DNA from: Cellvibrionaceae bacterium
GTDB lineage: Bacteria; Pseudomonadota; Gammaproteobacteria; Pseudomonadales; Cellvibrionaceae
Assembly: GCA_021151825.1 (NCBI GenBank)
Contig: JAGKWQ010000011.1
Location: 58,610-122,609 of the forward strand
DNA: 64,000 nucleotides
Reading direction: 5' to 3'
Shown: positions 25,799 through 34,755 of the stretch, piece by piece
Numbering within the stretch: the first letter of the stretch is position 1
Layout of the letters: each line of letters opens with the position of its first letter
Notes under the pieces: model-generated
Told to the model about the DNA's origin: nothing
Seen by the model: the letters and a program-made list of their open reading frames with translations, nothing else
Database searches by the model: none
Translations under genes and position numbers: made by a program

Positions 25799-26395
25799 TT
25801 ATTCGTCGCGGCGACTACTGGTCAGCAGGTAACCGGCCAGGAAGCCCAGTGCTGCACCGGCACCAATTACCGGCCATGGTTTTTCATGTACATAATTGTT
25901 AGCCGCGGTTGCGGATTTGCTGGCGCGCTCGGAGATAGTTTCGCCCCAACCTTCCAGCGATTTTTTCGCAACAGAAATGCGCTCGTTTAATTTGGCTTTT
26001 ACTTTTGCCAAATCTTCACCCGTCAAATCAGTGGTTGATCTGATCAGGCTTTCAATATCCTGCACAAAGGTGCGGAAATCCTGCACTACTTCGGCAGATT
26101 TTTCCTGGATAGCTTCACCTCTGGCAGAGTTAATTCCTAATTTTTTTACGATGCTGTCTTTATTGCTTGCGGTAGCTGTCATGGCAGATTCCTCTGGGTT
26201 AATAACGTGCGGGTTGTTAGAAGCTTGTGAAGTTGAAGCGGGCTGATTGAAAAATTGATGATCCGCTGCGCTTGAATGCAACGGATTTTCGTATTGATCT
26301 TTGTGGCTAAGCACAGATGCATGGCTCGCCAATTTATTGTTGCGGTGCCACAGCCAATCTGTAGCTAAACGATGGGGGACATACTTATGAAACAT
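25799..26395 (-). CDS. DUF883/ElaB-type membrane protein with N-terminal extension
   Basis: A 198-aa protein if started at MFHKYVPHRL (26395), which has a near-perfect GGAGG five nt upstream. An internal ATG at 26182 (MTATASNKD), preceded by GAGG, would give 127 aa, the more usual length for DUF883 proteins. The C-terminal part is standard: an amphipathic helical region (VQDFRTFVQDIESLIRS), then a Gly-rich TM helix (WPVIGAGAALGFLAGYLL) and a basic end (SSRRDE). ElaB/YqjD relatives tether ribosomes to the membrane in stationary phase. The first 71 residues are Asn/His/Ser-rich and unlike the family. Both starts may be used. Confidence 0.7.
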   Translation of the reverse strand: MFHKYVPHRLATDWLWHRNNKLASHASVLSHKDQYENPLHSSAADHQFFNQPASTSQASNNPHVINPEESAMTATASNKDSIVKKLGINSARGEAIQEKSAEVVQDFRTFVQDIESLIRSTTDLTGEDLAKVKAKLNERISVAKKSLEGWGETISERASKSATAANNYVHEKPWPVIGAGAALGFLAGYLLTSSRRDE

Positions 26396-26883
26396 GAAAA
26401 CCTCCAACCTTTTATTCAAGATAATGGGCTTTTTTTCAATAACCTGGCGCCATTATCACGAGCATTGTTGGCATCAAAAACTAAAAACGTATCGACTCTT
26501 TAGCGATTAAGAACTTTCAACCAATCGATTCAGGTTAAAAGTCATAATGGTGTTTTTAATAATTCAGCCTGTATTATTCCAGACGTTTTCCTGCAAGGGT
26601 TAGTTCCCTTATTCATTAAAAAAACGATAAGAATGTTGGAAAAATACCAATCTCTCCACCGCTTGGCATTTATTAAAATATAAAAAATGAGATCGCTGTA
26701 AAATTTACAAAAAAATAAGTAGATATAACGCATAGCAATAAATATTTGGTGCTCAAAAAAAATCTGGTAATGATTATTAGTGCTACGAGATAGATTGTGT
26801 CGCAAAGAGCTGGATTACAGGTACGCAAAAGCTTGGGCGCCGAATGCGATATTGAGGAGAAAAAATAAGGGAGAGGAGATGCA
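26396..26883. other. AT-rich intergenic region without a credible gene
   Basis: About 490 bp. It holds an 8-bp inverted repeat, GATAATGG/CCATTATC, at 26420-26457 upstream of the DUF883 gene. Short ORFs here are low-complexity and lack ribosome sites. Confidence 0.4.
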
Positions 26884-26916
26884 AACCTATGGTGGCGATC
26901 TACACCACCATAGGTT
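26884..26916 (-). terminator. Hairpin after the multicopper oxidase gene
   Basis: A perfect 12-bp stem, AACCTATGGTGG / CCACCATAGGTT, with a 9-nt loop, 30 bp past the minus-strand stop codon. A T-rich run follows only ~20 nt later, so it may be a stabilising hairpin or a weak terminator. Confidence 0.5.
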
Positions 26917-26945
26917 GCTCAAAATTATGAGCAATACTAAATATG

Positions 26946-28949
26946 TTAGTGATGATGCCCCGAATGGCCACCACCACTGGTATTTCTGGGCAACACTACC
27001 TGAACGCTTTGCATCATGCCCTGATCTTCATGTTCAAGGATGTGGCAATGCAAAACATATTCTCCGATGTAACGCTCATAGCGCGTGCGCGTTTCAATCA
27101 CTACATCTGTATTAACGAAGATAGTATCTTTCCAGGTGCCTACCAGATTTTGATACTGGGGTTCAGTCGATGGCTTTCCGGTTTTTTTATCGGTAATGCT
27201 GATAATCTGGAAAGGGTTTACATGGATATGAAATGGATGGTTAACACTTTTGGACGATAAGAACCATGTTTGCGCAGTACCCAGTGTTAATGTCTGATCA
27301 ATTCGCCCCATTTGGAATGCCGAATTATTGATAAGGAACTGTACGGGAATATTTTCCGGATTATCATTAGGTGGAATCACCAGATTGAATTCGATATAAA
27401 CCGGCTTTTGTTTGGACGCCAATATTTCGTTTACCGTAATGTCCTGGTGAGGTACGAATTTATTTGTTTCCAGTTTTTGTAAATCATCAATAATTATTTT
27501 TTGCACAGGGCCATCAAATTGTTTTTGCGCCAAAGCCACCAAGGTATCTTTCAGAAATTTTTCCTGATTCTCAACCCGGTCATTACCTTTTGCAACAATG
27601 ATTGCAAGGACCTTGGGATTTTCTTTCAACGCGCTAACCGTTGAATCAGGATCTTTGGACGAATCATCATACACACAGTAGATGCCTTTTTTAGGCAAAC
27701 TGAACAATATATCGCTGCGATATCCCGGTTGGAGTACATTGATTGTTTTTGTAATTATCTTTTTATGTGTGAGTCCATCGCTGGCAATTTCAAATTGTGT
27801 CACATCTTGTCCACTACAGGTTTTTTCTATACTGCTTGTACTTAGTTCGCTGGCCGATGCCAACACGGCGCTATTTTTAATATTGCTAATTTCACGAATA
27901 CGAAGCTTTACGGTTTCATTAAAACCCGCATCAATCAAGCGCCAGCGATACAGCTGCCCGGCACGCGCATTAATCCGTGCACGCGCTTGACCATTAATTA
28001 ATGTATAGCGGCCTGATTTACCCCACGCAGTCGGGCTTGATACCTGCAAATCAAAATTTTCGACAACACCAACATCGCCAGCCTCACAAATCCATACCCC
28101 TTTTTCCGTTTGTTTTATTTTTCCGTGATCATCAAAGCAAGCGTAAGGTATTTGCTGGAGCAATTTAACTTCTTCTTCAATACCGCCCGCCCCTACAAGA
28201 GGTTCCAGTAATGTATCTATATCGCCATTGCTTTCCAGTGTGGGTTTGCGTGAGCCTTTTACAATTAATGCTCCCGACATGCCACTCGCCACTTGCATTG
28301 CGGTAGAACCGTGAGTGTGAGGGTGATACCAAAATGTACCGGCGGGATGATCCGCGGGAACGTTGTATTCATATTCAAACGCAACACCGGGATCAATCGA
28401 TAAAAGAACATTGTCACTGTTGCCGGTGGGAGATATCCATAAACCGTGGGAATGCAAATTGGTTTCATTGAAACAGGTTGGCGGTGCCGGGGTATTCATA
28501 TCAGCGCGCGCGCAATTAACTTCCGGTACACGCAATTTATTAATTAAATTAAAACGCACCGTTTGACCAGGATTCATAATAACGGCAGGTGCAATAAATT
28601 TACCGTTGTACGCACGCAAATTTACTTTGTCATGCTTACCTGTCGCCGGGTTGTAGATACTTCCTTCCTGATAATCAATGGGCAAATCATACGCAACATC
28701 GTCGGTACCTTTTTGTGCAGCAACCGTCAGGTTATTGCGCGCTGTTTTAAAGGGCGCATTGGCATTGTATTCAGCTGGATTGCGCACCTCTAATACATCG
28801 ACACTTTTTAGTTCATCCAGCTTAAAGATTTCAGCCGGCGCACCAGGAAGTGCATCATCAGCAAAGGATTGGAAGCTGAATAACACAATACCGCTTAACG
28901 CAATGAATACACTTTCTTTACGTAAGCGATATAAATAATTAAAACGCAT
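26946..28949 (-). CDS. Multicopper oxidase (CotA/laccase-like), exported
   Basis: A 667-aa enzyme with all four copper-binding motifs: NLHSHGLWIS (HxHG), FWYHPHTHGS (HxH), NHPFHIHVNP (HxxHxH) and LHCHILEHEDQGMMQ (HCHxxxHxxxxM), so the type 1 and trinuclear sites look complete. The signal peptide ends near residue 31 (SFA-DD). The C-terminus is Gly/His-rich (SGGGHSGHHH), possibly for copper handling. I start at the ATG at 28949, which follows GGAG at 6 nt; a TTG 12 nt upstream would include that site. It is the last gene of the tyrosinase/LodA-like cluster and could oxidise phenolics, Cu+ or a partner's product. Confidence 0.92.
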   Translation of the reverse strand: MRFNYLYRLRKESVFIALSGIVLFSFQSFADDALPGAPAEIFKLDELKSVDVLEVRNPAEYNANAPFKTARNNLTVAAQKGTDDVAYDLPIDYQEGSIYNPATGKHDKVNLRAYNGKFIAPAVIMNPGQTVRFNLINKLRVPEVNCARADMNTPAPPTCFNETNLHSHGLWISPTGNSDNVLLSIDPGVAFEYEYNVPADHPAGTFWYHPHTHGSTAMQVASGMSGALIVKGSRKPTLESNGDIDTLLEPLVGAGGIEEEVKLLQQIPYACFDDHGKIKQTEKGVWICEAGDVGVVENFDLQVSSPTAWGKSGRYTLINGQARARINARAGQLYRWRLIDAGFNETVKLRIREISNIKNSAVLASASELSTSSIEKTCSGQDVTQFEIASDGLTHKKIITKTINVLQPGYRSDILFSLPKKGIYCVYDDSSKDPDSTVSALKENPKVLAIIVAKGNDRVENQEKFLKDTLVALAQKQFDGPVQKIIIDDLQKLETNKFVPHQDITVNEILASKQKPVYIEFNLVIPPNDNPENIPVQFLINNSAFQMGRIDQTLTLGTAQTWFLSSKSVNHPFHIHVNPFQIISITDKKTGKPSTEPQYQNLVGTWKDTIFVNTDVVIETRTRYERYIGEYVLHCHILEHEDQGMMQSVQVVLPRNTSGGGHSGHHH

Positions 28950-29023
28950 AGTTTTCTCCAACGAGTGTGCGAATATTTTTGATAAAGAGATTTTTAAATC
29001 CCGATTGCTACCGAAAGATCCAT

Positions 29024-30181
29024 CTATGTACTGCGGTTAAATATATTTGACTCGGTTTCATGCCAATGCTGCTGTCGCTGCCAAAACGAAGACTCTGGCC
29101 ACCGTTGCTCCAGTCGATAAAATTGTTCCCTGAGCGCCATATAACGTTGATGCGTTTGTTGCACGCTCCCGGTAAGTTGCTGTTTATTCAATGCGCCCGT
29201 TAGAAATTTGGCGGCCGATATACCACTTGATATCGCTTTTACAATTCCCTGTGATGCAATTGGATCCCAACTGGATGCTGCATCACCAATCGCTAACCAA
29301 CTCCCACCTGACAATTGATCGAGACAAAATGAAGGGGCAGAAAATGCCATAACCTGCGTGTTGCTATTGCACGCAAGAGGAAATAGATGCGCGCTATTAG
29401 GCGATGAAGAAAGTAATTCCATCCAGCGTTCAGTTCGTTTCAGCCCCAGATTTTTTACCGTGACCGGATCACTGTAAAACGCGACCAATAGATTATTGTC
29501 CGGCAGTTGCGCGCTGTACCACCAACCATGCGCAGTAGCATCGATATGGGTTAAGCCGTATGTTTCAGATATTTTCCCCTCATGCCTGAAACGCGCGACC
29601 ATGGCAACTAACGAGAATGCTTGTTGTTGCCGGCTGCCTTGCTGACGGGCAAATGACGAACGAACACCAGTAGCATCAATCACAAAGTCAGCGCGCAATT
29701 GTTGGCTGGTTTGGGGAGGTTCTGCGATATTTTTTAAATTTAATACGTAACCATCACCATCAGCCGCCGCTGTAACAAACCGGGTATTAAGCAACACACT
29801 CACGCCCCGGTCTTTTGCTTGTTCAAGCAAAAATTTATCAAAACGATTTCGATCAAGGTGCCAACCATTGCCAAAGGGATTTATCGCCGTATCGTTATAA
29901 CCCGGGCGATTATCACCCCAAAAAGAGCGAGTCCCATAACAGGGAAGATGTTTATCCTGCAAAAACGCTCGATCCACGTTCAGTGTTTGCAATAGCTTTA
30001 ATGCTTCGGGTGGAATACTTTCCCCAATGCGAAATTGCGAATAATCACTCGCTTCAATAATTATATTTTCTGTCAGGCCAGCTTGTGCCAACGCAAGTGC
30101 GCAGGCACACCCTGCCGGGCCGCCACCAATAATGGCGACTTTATAGTGGCTTTTTTTGTGCAGTGAATAGTGCTCACGCAT
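29024..30181 (-). CDS. LodB-like FAD-dependent maturation oxidoreductase
   Basis: A 385-aa flavoprotein. The Rossmann motif VAIIGGGPAGCACALALA (about 15-32) binds FAD. FRIGESIPPEALKLLQTL and WLAIGDAASSWDPIASQGI are typical of the flavin-halogenase-like group that includes LodB and GoxB. It starts 9 nt after the LodA-like gene's stop. LodB is needed to form the cysteine tryptophylquinone (CTQ) cofactor in LodA, so this protein should mature its neighbour. No halogenase-type WxWxIP motif is apparent. Confidence 0.85.
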   Translation of the reverse strand: MREHYSLHKKSHYKVAIIGGGPAGCACALALAQAGLTENIIIEASDYSQFRIGESIPPEALKLLQTLNVDRAFLQDKHLPCYGTRSFWGDNRPGYNDTAINPFGNGWHLDRNRFDKFLLEQAKDRGVSVLLNTRFVTAAADGDGYVLNLKNIAEPPQTSQQLRADFVIDATGVRSSFARQQGSRQQQAFSLVAMVARFRHEGKISETYGLTHIDATAHGWWYSAQLPDNNLLVAFYSDPVTVKNLGLKRTERWMELLSSSPNSAHLFPLACNSNTQVMAFSAPSFCLDQLSGGSWLAIGDAASSWDPIASQGIVKAISSGISAAKFLTGALNKQQLTGSVQQTHQRYMALREQFYRLEQRWPESSFWQRQQHWHETESNIFNRST

Positions 30182-30190
30182 GATGGTTTT

Positions 30191-32362
30191 CTATTTAATC
30201 GGCGCGTACGTTTTATCAATCACAGTATTAGGCCAAGGCTCTGCAAGATTGCTTTCATCGGTATCAAATCCGCTTGCCACCTCCAGATAAAATGTGTGCT
30301 CCACATTATCTGCAGCGCCAACGATTGCAGGCGCTTGCATAACGACACCGATTTTGTGCCAATTTAATAAAATCCCTTCGCGCTGTTGATAACGTCCAAC
30401 CTGTTCTGCACTCAGGGAAAATTCCCAGCTATCCGGCGCGGTCAATTGCGCGGGCTCAATGATATTTCCAGGCACGACGGTCCCTTCACCGCGCACTGAA
30501 TAGCGGGGCGTTGAAAGCTGGTAATCATTCGCGACAACATCATCGTAGGCATATACTGCAACAGGCCTTTGTGCTGGCCACGATGAATACAGTAACGTAT
30601 TAAAATCCGGCATTCCTTTTTCCCAATTTGCTTTTAGCGTTTCCATTTCTTGTTTAAGTACGGTTTTATCCCGTGGATAACGCGAGCCTGGATTTGGGTC
30701 AGGAGTATGTGTTGCGCAAGAGTTATAATCCGTATGCCATGGCAGCGCCATAAATTTGCTTAAATCACCCGGCTCTACCGCGTCATCACGCAACGGAATA
30801 TATCCAACCGTGAGGAATGCATTATTTTTAGTGGCAACACTGTAATCCAGTTTTTTGGTGCGAATGCGAAACGGGCCACCATTACTATGATGCTGCCAAT
30901 TGCATTGGTAGAGATTGGCATCGCGAACAATAAAACTCATTTCAATGCCGGGACTAAAACGTCCTCCCAGGCAATTAAACAGCACCGTTTTATCCAATTG
31001 CTCTCCAGCCCCTAATTGCTTTTCTGCAGTGTCGGATTCTTTACGATATTTCCCCGTAGCCCACTGTTGTAGAAAAAAATATTGCGCACGCGTCGGACTC
31101 AAAAAACTTTTACCCGCATCACCGAGGGACAACGGCATTAACGGACTACCCTGCCGGGCTTCGTCATCCTGATTGGGATCGCGAATAAAATTCATAATCC
31201 TGAATTCGCTCCAATCCGCCGTGATATTTCCGATCTGATCATGCTTGGCGATGGCGCGGCTCGGTAAAAATGTATTCCATTTTTGCAATGAGGCAGCCCT
31301 GAAAATGGGATAAACCTCTTTAGCAAAATTTACAGAGTAAGATGCTTGATATTGCTTGCTGTAAATATCCGGTTGCAGCCCGCAATTTTCCAACCAGGTA
31401 CAATACAAGTCATCCCACAAAGTCACTACGTTGGTAATTTGCGGTGCATAGGAAGGATCAGCCGAAATAACCCAGGCACTGCCGTCAACCGCTCTCGAAC
31501 TGCCATCGTCAAAAATAAGCAACGCAGTTACCGGACCATCGGCAGTATCGTCCAGCCAGTAATCGTTATTAACATTTCCTTCCAGCGGGACACTGGTAGA
31601 ATAATTTCCATCGCGATCAAAACCACACGCCAAACCGTATCCACCCAATACAATAAGGCGGCCATTGGTTTCCGTTGACATTGCTCCGAGCGTTGTAATT
31701 GCGCGGCTGTGTAATTGCGGATTAGTTTGTGTATCACTGGCAGGAAAATTAGTCGGGTAATCGGGAAAGCTTTCTATAGAACCATTTAATGCATTACTGG
31801 CAGAGGCCGGTGTCGTTTTATCAAAATGCACAACATTCGCCGCAAGCACACTGAGTGCACGCGGGCCAGCATCAATGACCAACTTTTTTAATCGGGAAGC
31901 ATCCGCAGGATTTTTACCAAAATCCGGATTGCGTATATCCGGTGTGTGATTATTTTGAAAAGGCGCCAGACCATCGCCGGCATCCCAGCTATTTGCTTTT
32001 TTATTTGCCAAATGCACAGTCCAGATGATGTCCTTAATTGTTTTTCCATCGACCAACGATCCTATTTTTATTTCTTCACCCTGACCCACAGGATAGGATT
32101 CCAAACCATCTTTATCGGCAAAAGTGTATTGATAAATTCGAAACCGCGCCGCTTGCCGTTTTAATTTTCCGCTGCTATCGCGCACTTCAGCACTGGTGAT
32201 AGTGTCACCGTCTGTTCCGGGGCGAATGGGTAAACCGCCGGTGAGTACCTGGCCTGAAATATCCATACCAGCCATGGTTTCCGGGCCAATGTAATATTCT
32301 TCACTATTACCAACACGGGCAATACCAATTGCAGGATGAATACGCAAACTTATGTATGACAT
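30191..32362 (-). CDS. LodA/GoxA-like quinoprotein amino-acid oxidase
   Basis: A 723-aa protein. The N-terminus SLRIHPAIGIARVGNSEEYY and IIWTVHLANKKA (about residue 110) are signatures of LodA-like proteins, which use a CTQ cofactor to oxidise amino-acid amines with release of NH3 and H2O2. The conserved Trp is likely Trp542 in LPWHTDYNSC. A candidate crosslink Cys is Cys464 in NCLGGRFSPGIEM, but Ser470 sits right before PGIE, where I recall a Cys in LodA. Which of these pairs with Trp542 is uncertain. The start is the ATG at 32362, with GGAG 6 nt upstream. The next gene downstream encodes its LodB-like partner. The substrate amino acid cannot be told. Confidence 0.85.
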   Translation of the reverse strand: MSYISLRIHPAIGIARVGNSEEYYIGPETMAGMDISGQVLTGGLPIRPGTDGDTITSAEVRDSSGKLKRQAARFRIYQYTFADKDGLESYPVGQGEEIKIGSLVDGKTIKDIIWTVHLANKKANSWDAGDGLAPFQNNHTPDIRNPDFGKNPADASRLKKLVIDAGPRALSVLAANVVHFDKTTPASASNALNGSIESFPDYPTNFPASDTQTNPQLHSRAITTLGAMSTETNGRLIVLGGYGLACGFDRDGNYSTSVPLEGNVNNDYWLDDTADGPVTALLIFDDGSSRAVDGSAWVISADPSYAPQITNVVTLWDDLYCTWLENCGLQPDIYSKQYQASYSVNFAKEVYPIFRAASLQKWNTFLPSRAIAKHDQIGNITADWSEFRIMNFIRDPNQDDEARQGSPLMPLSLGDAGKSFLSPTRAQYFFLQQWATGKYRKESDTAEKQLGAGEQLDKTVLFNCLGGRFSPGIEMSFIVRDANLYQCNWQHHSNGGPFRIRTKKLDYSVATKNNAFLTVGYIPLRDDAVEPGDLSKFMALPWHTDYNSCATHTPDPNPGSRYPRDKTVLKQEMETLKANWEKGMPDFNTLLYSSWPAQRPVAVYAYDDVVANDYQLSTPRYSVRGEGTVVPGNIIEPAQLTAPDSWEFSLSAEQVGRYQQREGILLNWHKIGVVMQAPAIVGAADNVEHTFYLEVASGFDTDESNLAEPWPNTVIDKTYAPIK

Positions 32363-32392
32363 GATCGACTCCAAAAAATAAAATGCAGTTCT

Positions 32393-32746
32393 TTAGGGCA
32401 ACATGCCATCTCTCACCCATTGATCGAATAAATTAATTGCCTCTTGCGGCAACCTGCCATCACCGTCCGGTGGTTCTGGCGGCATTGGGTGTGGAGCAGA
32501 CTTGACAACATTTCCTGCGGCATCGCGCAACCAATATTGTGGCGGGATTTGCGTTTGTCCATTGCGATCGAAATCGTAACCGTGAATGGAAACCTGAATC
32601 TGGTAATGAAAATATTTCACACTGTCATAGTTGCCTAACTGCAACGTCTTTACACCTTCTTTAGTCGCGAGGGAAACATCTGTCATGCCGTTAATATATT
32701 TGGCGAATAAGCCCTTTATATCTCTGGCGAAACTGAGCTTGCTCAT
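32393..32746 (-). CDS. Small companion protein of the tyrosinase/LodA cluster
   Basis: A 117-aa soluble protein that opens SFARDIKGLF, followed by MTDVSLATKEGVKTLQL, and ends EAINLFDQWVRDGMLP. This resembles small domains near tyrosinase and LodA-like genes with the pattern FxRDI..LF ... F..W...G, but I do not know a named function. There is no CxxCH heme motif and no signal peptide. Its start codon overlaps the tyrosinase stop (TAATG), so translation is coupled. It could be a chaperone or structural partner of either enzyme. Confidence 0.65.
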   Translation of the reverse strand: MSKLSFARDIKGLFAKYINGMTDVSLATKEGVKTLQLGNYDSVKYFHYQIQVSIHGYDFDRNGQTQIPPQYWLRDAAGNVVKSAPHPMPPEPPDGDGRLPQEAINLFDQWVRDGMLP

Positions 32747-34410
32747 TAGTGTGCCCCTCCATGATTCGTAGCAGAGGTATCCGGATTAATGACGATGGAT
32801 GGTGGTGAGAAATCGCCAGCAAGCACTTTGCCTTGATCCGGACGGCTAATGGCCAAGGCAATATTCCAGGTTTCGCCCGATTTATTGTTGATTAAACTGT
32901 TAATCACATCCTTAACATTTAATTGCACGCTTATATCGTGGCCACCGTGAGCGCCCGATAATCCCCAGTGGGCAGTATTAGTCACCAGATATCGGCTGCG
33001 AAAATCTTCACTGGCAATATTCTCCTTCACTGATTGGGGATAAAGGTAAACATCAGCAAGAAAACTGTAATCCGGTTGAGTATGCTGGCGAGAGAACGCC
33101 AACAGAATAATGTCGGCAGGTTTTATAGATGCAGGAATTTTATAGGTGTTATAAAGCACCACCTGCGGCTTTTCGACTTCCCTGCTACTACCATAACTTA
33201 ACAACGCACTAAACAGACTTTGTTGATTGCCAAATACAAAACCTGCTTGCTGGTGTTTATCGATTAATCGCTGAATTTCCGGCTTGGGAATAAAATCACC
33301 GTTAGTGCTGGGCGCAAATGCGTAACCTTGTTTTTTGGTGTCGTAGTAAATCGATCCTTGCCCCATATTTGGTAAGTAATCAGCAGAGTCTGCGCGTGTT
33401 TCAATATTACTGCCAGGATCATAACCTTGCGGTTTCGGCAAACGGATATCTTGTTCACCGCGCAAATAAAAATCGCCGCCGGTAATACGTTGCGTGTTAT
33501 TTATTTCAATCCATTTTTCAAAACTGTAATCAAGAAAGTTATGGAAAACATAAAAAATAGGATCCAAAGCCGCAGTTTGGTTATTTGCCATGTGGCCATT
33601 GATATAGATCGCATGCATTCTGTTATGGATTTTGGTTTCCAGATTTCCACCGCCCCGATTACCATATTCGTCACCACCAAAATTTATCCAATCGTCGTAA
33701 TAAAGCATGTAAGCCAATAGATACGGCGAGCTGGTGGGTAACGAGCTTGCTAATGGCTCGTGTGTGCGGGTGGAATCAAATAAGGGTGATGCAGGATTTT
33801 CAAAGGCAGCCGGGTAACGGGCCCCACTGGGTTTTTGCGTAAAATTCCAAAAAGGTAAAGTAACATTTTTAGTGCTTGGCCCTGTTTTACCTTCAGGGTC
33901 AGCGGCCTGTAATGCTTGTTCATAGAAATACAATTGCGCACGATGCCACTGTAAAAATGTATTTTTTTGATGCTCACATTCACCCGGGCGCTCAGTATGG
34001 GTTTTCATTCCCTTGATATTTAAAAAAGCAGCTGTGTTGCAACTGTCCGGAGTTGCTTGTGACAGCAAATATTTTTGCATATCGGCTGCACTGATCCCCG
34101 CCTGACGAGTATTAGGTACAACTACAGAAGTGCAGTTGTGCACCCATGATTGCCAAATGAAACCCGTGCGATCAAAAACATTGTCCTGGCTTTTTTTCTT
34201 CAGCACCGCAACAGCGTGCTCAAAAGCGGCAAGTTCTGCAGCCGATAACTCATCAATATTTTTTCTATAGCTATGATTGGCTGATGAGCCTGTGAGCTTC
34301 TGTGCCGGATGAATTTCAGGGGCTGCGGGCTCCTGCACCGCACAGGAAGCAAGTAAAAATGCAATGATGGCAAATAGGCCTAAACACCATTTGCTGTGGA
34401 TAATCGCCAT
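32746..34410 (-). CDS. Lipoprotein tyrosinase-domain protein
   Basis: A 554-aa protein with a lipobox (FLLASC) and a binuclear copper (type 3) domain. The CuA-side His residues lie in ECEHQKNTFLQWHRAQLYFY, with a further His upstream in THTERPG or SWVHNC. The CuB site is KIHNRMHAIY plus DPIFYVFHNFLDYSFEKW, giving three His. The C-terminal ~150 residues are beta-rich and may act as a shielding domain. I start at MAIIHSKW (34410), which follows AAGGA and gives a clean lipoprotein signal; 36 upstream codons are discounted. The enzyme likely hydroxylates phenols or oxidises catechols in the envelope. It heads the cluster 34410-26946. Confidence 0.85.
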   Translation of the reverse strand: MAIIHSKWCLGLFAIIAFLLASCAVQEPAAPEIHPAQKLTGSSANHSYRKNIDELSAAELAAFEHAVAVLKKKSQDNVFDRTGFIWQSWVHNCTSVVVPNTRQAGISAADMQKYLLSQATPDSCNTAAFLNIKGMKTHTERPGECEHQKNTFLQWHRAQLYFYEQALQAADPEGKTGPSTKNVTLPFWNFTQKPSGARYPAAFENPASPLFDSTRTHEPLASSLPTSSPYLLAYMLYYDDWINFGGDEYGNRGGGNLETKIHNRMHAIYINGHMANNQTAALDPIFYVFHNFLDYSFEKWIEINNTQRITGGDFYLRGEQDIRLPKPQGYDPGSNIETRADSADYLPNMGQGSIYYDTKKQGYAFAPSTNGDFIPKPEIQRLIDKHQQAGFVFGNQQSLFSALLSYGSSREVEKPQVVLYNTYKIPASIKPADIILLAFSRQHTQPDYSFLADVYLYPQSVKENIASEDFRSRYLVTNTAHWGLSGAHGGHDISVQLNVKDVINSLINNKSGETWNIALAISRPDQGKVLAGDFSPPSIVINPDTSATNHGGAH

Positions 34411-34755
34411 AATTAATTCCTTTGCTGGCTGCGCCAATAGAGAAAATCTCGGCCATTTTTTAAGATTGTAGTTGCCGGATTGATTTTTCGGGGAGATGGA
34501 TTTTAAGGAAAAATACAATAGTCGCGAGGTAAGTGCGATTACACGCCCTTACATAACTCGCGATATTGATGGATGCAGATTTACTTGATTAACGTGAATT
34601 TTTTATTAAATATTAATTTAAGCGACAAGCAAATACTTCCTTTTTGTTGTTGCTCAATATCTGCTAATTCGTAAAGTCATTTTTCAATTAATAACATAGG
34701 CATTTAAAAAACAGCTGCTAAATTGCCCCCGTAATGAATCGGCATTGATAGACAA
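34411..34755. other. Intergenic region between the PepSY-TM gene and the tyrosinase cluster
   Basis: 345 bp, AT-rich, presumably with the cluster promoter on the minus strand. I see no RNA gene and no strong terminator for the PepSY-TM gene here. Confidence 0.35.

Noticed and set aside
26542..26805. 87-aa minus-strand ORF in the AT-rich gap
   Set aside because: Biased Phe/Ile/Asn composition that follows from AT-rich DNA; no ribosome site or recognisable domain.
29024..30181. Tryptophan halogenase
   Set aside because: The fold is related, but the position directly after a LodA-like gene and the lack of a clear WxWxIP motif favour a LodB-like maturase.
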